Shown: piece by piece, positions 59,217 to 64,000 of the stretch
Numbering within the stretch: position 1 is the stretch's first letter
Layout: every line of letters begins with the position of its first letter
Source: Pasteurella atlantica
GTDB lineage: Bacteria > Pseudomonadota > Gammaproteobacteria > Enterobacterales > Pasteurellaceae
Direction: 5' to 3'
Length of the DNA: 64,000 nucleotides
Assembly (NCBI RefSeq): GCF_963693435.1
Contig: NZ_OY856306.1
Location: 1,550,001-1,614,000, forward strand
The notes under the pieces: model-generated
What the model was told of the DNA's origin: nothing
The model's database searches: none
What the model saw: only the letters and a program-made list of their open reading frames with translations
Translations under genes and position numbers: made by a program

Positions 59217-59246
59217 AAAAAAACCACCTTATAAAAATAAGGTGGT
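59217..59246 (-). terminator. Intrinsic terminator of the rpoE-rseA operon
   Basis: The perfect ten-base repeat ACCACCTTAT / ATAAGGTGGT with an AAAA loop is followed on the minus strand by seven T residues, 24 bases after the rseA stop. It ends the operon before trmJ. Confidence 0.93.
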
Positions 59247-59269
59247 CTAAAATTATCACTATTTTATCT

Positions 59270-59779
59270 CTATGGATATTGCTGTTGCTCTTGTTTTTCT
59301 TTCAGTAACTGCTGCTCTTCTACTTTTTTCTTTTCATCTTCAATCTTTCGAATTTCGTCGTGAAGATTTAAACTCACTTGTTGTATACTATTTGTAAAAG
59401 GTAATGTTTGTAAAATAGGTTGATCTTGAACAAATTCATTTTCATTTGAATTGGTCATCACATTTACACCTAACACAGCCACAAAACAGACTGAGGCAGC
59501 AATACCTACTTGCATAAATGGCATCACCCAACGTTTTACTTTTAATCCCATACGTTGAGTTTTTGGTTGTAAATCCATCTCTTCATTTTCAATCAATGCT
59601 TCCATTTTTTCTGAAAAATCACGACCTAAAAGTAGATCTTCCCCACGCATCACACTACGTACAGTATGGTAATGTTGCCATTTCTTTTGTAAATCTGTTG
59701 ATGAACATAACGCTTCAGTAAAATTACCTTCTACCCATTCACCATCTATATAAGCAGAAAGATCTTTATTCTGTTGCAT
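59270..59779 (-). CDS. rseA: Anti-sigma-E factor RseA
   Basis: A 169-residue protein from ATG 59779 (GGAG upstream). The cytosolic N-terminal part (LSAYIDGEWVEGN, WQHYHTVRSVMRGED) binds sigma E. One transmembrane segment lies at about 85-108 (FMQVGIAASVCFVAVLGVNV), and a short periplasmic tail ends in a Gln/Glu-rich coil (EQQLLKEKQEQQQY). DegS and RseP would cut it on envelope stress. No rseB follows in this operon, so its usual brake is either elsewhere or absent. It is 21 bases behind rpoE. Confidence 0.9.
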   Translation of the reverse strand: MQQNKDLSAYIDGEWVEGNFTEALCSSTDLQKKWQHYHTVRSVMRGEDLLLGRDFSEKMEALIENEEMDLQPKTQRMGLKVKRWVMPFMQVGIAASVCFVAVLGVNVMTNSNENEFVQDQPILQTLPFTNSIQQVSLNLHDEIRKIEDEKKKVEEQQLLKEKQEQQQYP

Positions 59780-59800
59780 ATTTAACTCCAATTACTTAAT

Positions 59801-60373
59801 TTATTGTATTAGCGGTTGAATTTTAGCATCAATAGCTTCCCTTGCTCTAAAAATACGAGAACGAACGGTTCCCACAGGGCATTGCATTACTTCTGCTATT
59901 TCTTCATAACTTAATCCTTCAAGCTCACGCAATGTAATTGCACTTTTAAGCTCATCGGGTAAACTTTCTATCGTTTCAAAGACAACTCTTTTTAACTCTT
60001 CAGATAAAACCATACTCTCAGGAGTATCGACTTCTCTTAAATAAGTACCACTGTCATAACTTTCAGCATCTTCTGCTAAAATATCTTCTCTTGGAGGTCT
60101 GCGACCTAAAGCCGTTAAATGATTTTTTGCTGTATTTACCGCAATACGATAAAGCCAAGTATAAAACGCACTTTCTCCACGAAAAGAATTCAAGGCACGA
60201 TAAGCCTTAATAAAAGATTCTTGTACAATATCAGGAATATCATCTTGTGCCACATAACGAGTGAGCAATCCAGCAACTCGGTTCTGGTAACGAATAACTA
60301 GCAGATTAAATGCTTTTTTATTACCTTTTTGTGCAAGCTCAACCAGTTCCTGATCTGTTTTTTGTTCACTCAT
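59801..60373 (-). CDS. rpoE: RNA polymerase sigma factor RpoE
   Basis: A 190-residue ECF sigma factor. Region 2 reads KAFNLLVIRYQNRVAGLLTR and DIPDIVQESFIKAYRALNSF; region 4 has SAITLRELEGLSYEEIAEVM. It directs transcription of envelope-stress genes and is held by RseA, encoded just downstream. A GAATTT-type autoregulatory promoter was looked for in 60374-60480 but none is clear by eye. Function is unambiguous. Confidence 0.97.
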   Translation of the reverse strand: MSEQKTDQELVELAQKGNKKAFNLLVIRYQNRVAGLLTRYVAQDDIPDIVQESFIKAYRALNSFRGESAFYTWLYRIAVNTAKNHLTALGRRPPREDILAEDAESYDSGTYLREVDTPESMVLSEELKRVVFETIESLPDELKSAITLRELEGLSYEEIAEVMQCPVGTVRSRIFRAREAIDAKIQPLIQ

Positions 60374-60849
60374 TGAGTTTGATTCTCCTAAAACTCTCCA
60401 TTTGTTGCTTACTGTACACTCTGTTAGTGTATTAAAGCCTCAAAAAGTTCAACATATTTTTAATTAAATTTAAGCGGTATGATTGTACCATTTTTTTGCA
60501 AAAAAAATGCAAATATCATTGTAAGGTTATTATATAGTAAATTAAACTTAAATTAGTACTATGGTTTTATCTCGAGCAACAGGGGGGATCTAACGTTTGC
60601 TAATGCCACCTCTACGATCCAAATAACTATTTATGTAAATGTTCAGTACTGATTTCAATTTAATTTAGTATAAATAGAAATATTCGCATTGTCTGGAATT
60701 TTCAAACTAAAAAAGAAACCCTGATACCAATGTTAGTATCAGGGGAGGTCTTACTTAAGAATTATGAAAAACTCTACACTTTAATCTATCAGCATATTGT
60801 TACTTACTATGACTAGGCATTTTTCAATAAGTTCATAAAAAAAGTAATT
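60374..60849. other. Gap between rpoE and fadD
   Basis: 476 bases with the rpoE promoter, an uptake-like sequence (60472-60503, followed by a second TGCAAAT), and the fadD terminator (60709-60744). At 60560-60620 there is a GC-richer island (CGAGCAACAGGGGGGATC and CCACCTCTACGATCC) unlike its surroundings; the only frame in it is MVLSRATGGI followed by a stop, with no ribosome binding site. It may be a scrap of imported DNA. No gene is supported. Confidence 0.5.
60709..60744 (-). terminator. Intrinsic terminator of fadD
   Basis: On the minus strand CCCTGATAC pairs with GTATCAGGG and is followed by TTTCTTTTTT, about 105 bases after the fadD stop. Confidence 0.85.
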
Positions 60850-62532
60850 TTATTGATTTAATTTTGCAATTTCTTCATCTCTCAACACACGACGAAGGAT
60901 TTTACCTATATTAGTTTTAGGCAATTCATCTCTAAATTCTACATCTCGTGGAATTTTATACCCTGTTAAATGCTGACGACAATGCTTTTTAAGTTCATCA
61001 CGAGTTAAACTTTCTTCTTTTTTAGTGACATAAACTTTAATGCTTTCACCAGAACGCTCATTTGGGATACCCACAGCGACCACTTCGTTGACTTTGGGAT
61101 GTAATGCTATTACATCTTCAATTTCATTTGGATAAACATTAAAACCTGAAACAATAATCATATCTTTTTTACGATCAACAATACGCAAATTGAGATCTTC
61201 TCCCATTTCTACAATATCACCTGTTGCAACCCAACCATCTTTAATAGATTGCTGTGTATCTTCAGGTCTGTTCCAATAGCCTTTCATTACTTGAGGACCT
61301 TTAACCCACAACTCCCCTCGTTGACCTAAAGAAACATCATTACCTTCATCATCAACAATTCGGATATCTGTATTTGGCATTGGAATACCAATTGAGCCAG
61401 AGTATTCTGTTGAATCAATTCTTGTTGCAGAAATAAGAGGAGAACATTCTGTCATCCCATAACCTTCAATAATATGACACCCTGTTGTTTCGTGCCAACG
61501 TTGTGCAACTGAACGCTGAACTGCAGCGCCTCCTCCCACCGACATTTTTAATTTTGAGAAATTAATTTCTTTAAAATTCTCATTATTTAATAAAGCATTA
61601 AATAGTGTATTTACCCCTGTTAATGCAACAAAAGGATATTTTCTGATATCTTTAATAAATGCTGGAATATCACGGGGATTTGTAATTAACAATCCTGTTA
61701 AACCTAACTCAATAAAAAGTAAACAATTAATAGTTAAAGCAAAAATATGATACATCGGCAATGCAATGACACCAACATTGCCCGATCCCGTTCCTAACAA
61801 AGGTTCCCCTACCCATTTTGCTTGCATCACATTTGCAATCACATTTTGATGCGTTAACATTGCCCCTTTAGCGACACCGGTTGTCCCGCCTGTATATTGT
61901 AAAAATGCCAAATCTTCCTTATTAATTACTGGCTTAATATATTGTCGGTATTTACCAATATTTAAGGCTTCTCTAAAAGTCACTGCGTGAGGAAGTTTAT
62001 ATTTTGGTACTAATTTTTTAACATATTTCACCACAAAATTAACGAGATTACGTTTACCGAAAGAAAGCTGATCTCCCATTCTAGTTAAAATCACGTGCTG
62101 AATAGGGGTATTAAATACCACTTTTTCTAAAGTTGCCGCAAAATTTGAAACAATCACTATTGCTTTTGCACCGCTATCATTAAGCTGGTGTTCCAATTCT
62201 CTTGGTGTATAAAGCGGATTAACATTCACCACCACCAAACCTGCTCTTAACGCACCAAACAACGCAATTGGGTATTGCAATAAATTTGGCATCATCAATG
62301 CAATACGATCCCCTTTCTCCAATCGTAATTCATTTTGTAAATAAGCAGCAAAAGCTCGACTACGCTCTTCCAACTTACGAAAAGTTAATACTTTCCCCAT
62401 ATTAATATAAGCAGGAATATCTGGATGCCTTCTTATAGCATTTTCAAACATCTCCAATAAAGATTCATACTTATCCACATCAACTGTCTTTTCTGCAGTT
62501 GGCGGATAATTTTTGAACCAAATCTTACCCAT
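60850..62532 (-). CDS. fadD: Long-chain fatty acid-CoA ligase
   Basis: A 560-residue acyl-adenylate-forming enzyme. The ATP loop is [18 protein letters not shown] near 208-225; [13 protein letters not shown], the hinge [19 protein letters not shown] and the C-terminal [11 protein letters not shown] catalytic Lys segment follow. It activates fatty acids taken up through the outer membrane for use in phospholipids or beta-oxidation. The length equals E. coli FadD. It is 76 bases downstream of mltB and has its own leader. Confidence 0.94.
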   Translation of the reverse strand: MGKIWFKNYPPTAEKTVDVDKYESLLEMFENAIRRHPDIPAYINMGKVLTFRKLEERSRAFAAYLQNELRLEKGDRIALMMPNLLQYPIALFGALRAGLVVVNVNPLYTPRELEHQLNDSGAKAIVIVSNFAATLEKVVFNTPIQHVILTRMGDQLSFGKRNLVNFVVKYVKKLVPKYKLPHAVTFREALNIGKYRQYIKPVINKEDLAFLQYTGGTTGVAKGAMLTHQNVIANVMQAKWVGEPLLGTGSGNVGVIALPMYHIFALTINCLLFIELGLTGLLITNPRDIPAFIKDIRKYPFVALTGVNTLFNALLNNENFKEINFSKLKMSVGGGAAVQRSVAQRWHETTGCHIIEGYGMTECSPLISATRIDSTEYSGSIGIPMPNTDIRIVDDEGNDVSLGQRGELWVKGPQVMKGYWNRPEDTQQSIKDGWVATGDIVEMGEDLNLRIVDRKKDMIIVSGFNVYPNEIEDVIALHPKVNEVVAVGIPNERSGESIKVYVTKKEESLTRDELKKHCRQHLTGYKIPRDVEFRDELPKTNIGKILRRVLRDEEIAKLNQ

Positions 62533-62608
62533 TATTATGTTCCTCTATTTTTATACTTATTTTCTCTAAAACAATTGAGTATTCTACAATATTTAAACAA
62601 TATATTCA

Positions 62609-63679
62609 TTAATAAACTTCAGCAGCAATTCTTTCTGCAAATTGACCAATACTTACGGCAAAATAATTTGAATTATTCCAGCGTTTTAATACTCGATAAT
62701 TATTAGAAACTAAAAATGCTCTCCCTACTTCTTTATTTGGGAGAACTAGCCACAAATCCGTATCAGATAACTGATCTAATTTTATTAAATTCATATCATC
62801 TAACTTAATAATATTTATCCCTAAATCTACCCATTGCGATAATTTTTTTGCCTTCTTTTTTTGAACACCTGATAATGCTAAGTCTATAGGTAGACTAAGT
62901 TCTACTTCAATCCCCCAAGGTAAAGTGTTATCCCACCCCATACTTGAAATATAAGACGCAATCGAAGCAAATACATCATAAGGTTCAGTCCAAATATCTT
63001 TCTGACCATCATTATCACCATCTGCCGCATAATGTAAATAAGTTGTAGGCATAAATTGAGATTGTCCCATTGCCCCAGCCCACGATCCTTTCATTTTCAA
63101 TCGTGAAATTGTTTTATTTTCAAGAATTTTCATCGCATTAATAAATTCTTGTGTAAATAACTTTTCTCTTCGTCCATCAAATGATAACGTGGCTAATACG
63201 GAAAGAACATCATAATTACCTTGATAATAACCAAAGCTACTTTCCATCCCCCACAATGCCATCAAATACTCTTTTGGTACATTATATTTCTTACTCGCTT
63301 TTGTTAATTGAGGTTGATATTCCCACCATAAATCAACGGCTTTATTAACCTTTTTTTGAGTTAATACTCTTTTTAAATAATGGGTTATACCGTCAGGATT
63401 AGGACGAGGAGGCAAAGTAGAGTGTGGTTTTTTAGAAGATTGTCGCTGATCTAATTCAACCGCTTTATCTATATAAAAAATATCATTCTGTTTTGCAAGA
63501 AATTGAGAAGAAATACCCGCTTGTTTTGCTTTATTTTTTAAAAAATTAACATAATCATCAAAATTATCTAATGTTCGAGCTTTATTATATGTTTTAAGTT
63601 GATATTCTGAACTATTTGCACAACTTGTTGAAATACCCGCTATTAGTAACAATCCAACGAATAATCGTAATTTTTTCAT
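62609..63679 (-). CDS. mltB: Membrane-bound lytic transglycosylase B
   Basis: A 356-residue lipoprotein. The signal peptide ends in STSC, so lipidation is expected at Cys 20 with Ala next. The GH103 catalytic domain has the Glu in ALWGMESSFGYYQGNYDV, then LATLSFDGRREKLFTQEFIN, GSWAGAMGQSQFMPTTYL and an EF-hand-like DGDNDGQKD calcium loop. It cuts murein glycan strands making 1,6-anhydro ends. Length and motifs are normal. A good ribosome binding site is not obvious (AGGTAA). Confidence 0.94.
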   Translation of the reverse strand: MKKLRLFVGLLLIAGISTSCANSSEYQLKTYNKARTLDNFDDYVNFLKNKAKQAGISSQFLAKQNDIFYIDKAVELDQRQSSKKPHSTLPPRPNPDGITHYLKRVLTQKKVNKAVDLWWEYQPQLTKASKKYNVPKEYLMALWGMESSFGYYQGNYDVLSVLATLSFDGRREKLFTQEFINAMKILENKTISRLKMKGSWAGAMGQSQFMPTTYLHYAADGDNDGQKDIWTEPYDVFASIASYISSMGWDNTLPWGIEVELSLPIDLALSGVQKKKAKKLSQWVDLGINIIKLDDMNLIKLDQLSDTDLWLVLPNKEVGRAFLVSNNYRVLKRWNNSNYFAVSIGQFAERIAAEVY

Positions 63680-63884
63680 AAAATTTACCTAAAATAAGAA
63701 AATAGTTTTGATTTTGTCAAATTTTAGCAATGTTGTCTAGTTTACTTAATAAGGCAAGCAGGACAAAATTATACTTTAATTGAATATAGGGTTAATTTAT
63801 AATCAAAATTCCAGATAAATGACAGTAATAATAATTCGTGAATTAGTAAACTTTCAATAAAATCTGCCCGCTGTTTACCCAATA

Positions 63885-63918
63885 AAAAATGCTCTCATCA
63901 ATTGAAGAAAGCATTTTA
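63885..63918 (-). terminator. Terminator downstream of the second adhesin
   Basis: On the minus strand AAAATGCT pairs with AGCATTTT, with extra pairs across an inner loop, then a T run. It lies 38 bases past the stop at 63957 and has the same design as the terminator behind the first adhesin. Confidence 0.8.
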
Positions 63919-63956
63919 TCAAATCTAATATTTAATCCACTACAATAAAATATTAA

Positions 63957-64000
63957 TTACCAAGCATAGCCCACTCCAACACCTCCACCGACTTGACCAG
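63957..64000 (-). CDS. C-terminal end of a second trimeric autotransporter, cut by window edge
   Basis: Only 13 full codons and a TAA are inside the window. They read GQVGGGVGVGYAW, which has the pattern of the last beta-strand of a YadA-type anchor, ending in an aromatic residue; the adhesin at 16235 ends GVGIGAGYQW in the same way. The gene is on the minus strand and enters from the right. The rest of the protein lies outside, so size and head type cannot be given. Confidence 0.65.
   Translation of the reverse strand, partial: GQVGGGVGVGYAW

Overview
The window is a 64 kb piece of an AT-rich gammaproteobacterial chromosome that almost certainly belongs to the Pasteurellaceae. The evidence is gene content and order (galU-csrA-alaS-uspA, sdaA-sdaC, hemE-yjaG-hupA, mepM beside znuCB, gcvA beside gcvB), a very AT-rich intergenic composition, and many copies of a DNA-uptake-like motif with core AGCGGTA followed about 20 bases later by an AT tract containing TTTGCAAA or TTTACAAA. 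No genus can be named safely.

Layout. 1-1445: two overlapping genes of an IetAS-like pair (AAA+ ATPase plus subtilisin-like protease, cut by the window edge), a known type of anti-phage or toxin-antitoxin-like cassette, beside short repeats that could be a transposon end. 1529-6238: minus-strand mepM-dsbC-recJ-ybhA. 6418-11021: znuC-znuB, tcdA, adk, pepD. 11086-15947: an unusually short class I ribonucleotide reductase (nrdB-nrdA), rnhB, a YrhK-domain protein, ycgN and rdgB. 16235-23419: a 2394-residue trimeric autotransporter adhesin with long internal duplications, a collagen-like Gly-x-y stalk and a 16-T tract inside what looks like its promoter spacer. 23661-25830: two paralogous SAM methyltransferases flanking arfA, whose coding end is folded into a terminator hairpin. 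25852-31565: perM, trxB, hemE, yjaG, hupA, rsmA and a DUF2251 protein. 31943-39258: serine catabolism (sdaA, sdaC), folA, yfcA, nth, a lipoprotein and a membrane-anchored FAD oxidoreductase. 39379-39531: a 50-residue acidic peptide gene. 39716-49374: a phosphohexomutase, sstT, mutS, an exported WG-repeat protein and dapA. 49456-51047: rnpB, gcvA and the small RNA gcvB. 51204-59197: ilvE, galU, csrA, alaS, uspA, yczE, an orphan CpxR-like regulator and trmJ. 59270-63679: rpoE-rseA without rseB, fadD and mltB. The right edge holds the last 14 residues of a second trimeric autotransporter on the minus strand.

How it fits together. Most genes are housekeeping: DNA repair and nucleotide hygiene (recJ, mutS, nth, rdgB, rnhB, folA, nrd), envelope maintenance (dsbC, mepM, mltB, rpoE-rseA, CpxR-like regulator), and amino-acid uptake and use (sdaAC, sstT, pepD, ilvE, dapA, gcvA/gcvB). 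The accessory and surface-variable parts are the IetAS-like cassette at the left edge, the giant adhesin with a probable phase-variable promoter, the second adhesin at the right edge, and a few orphan small reading frames. All identifications come from reading the sequence and remembered family features; no database search was possible.
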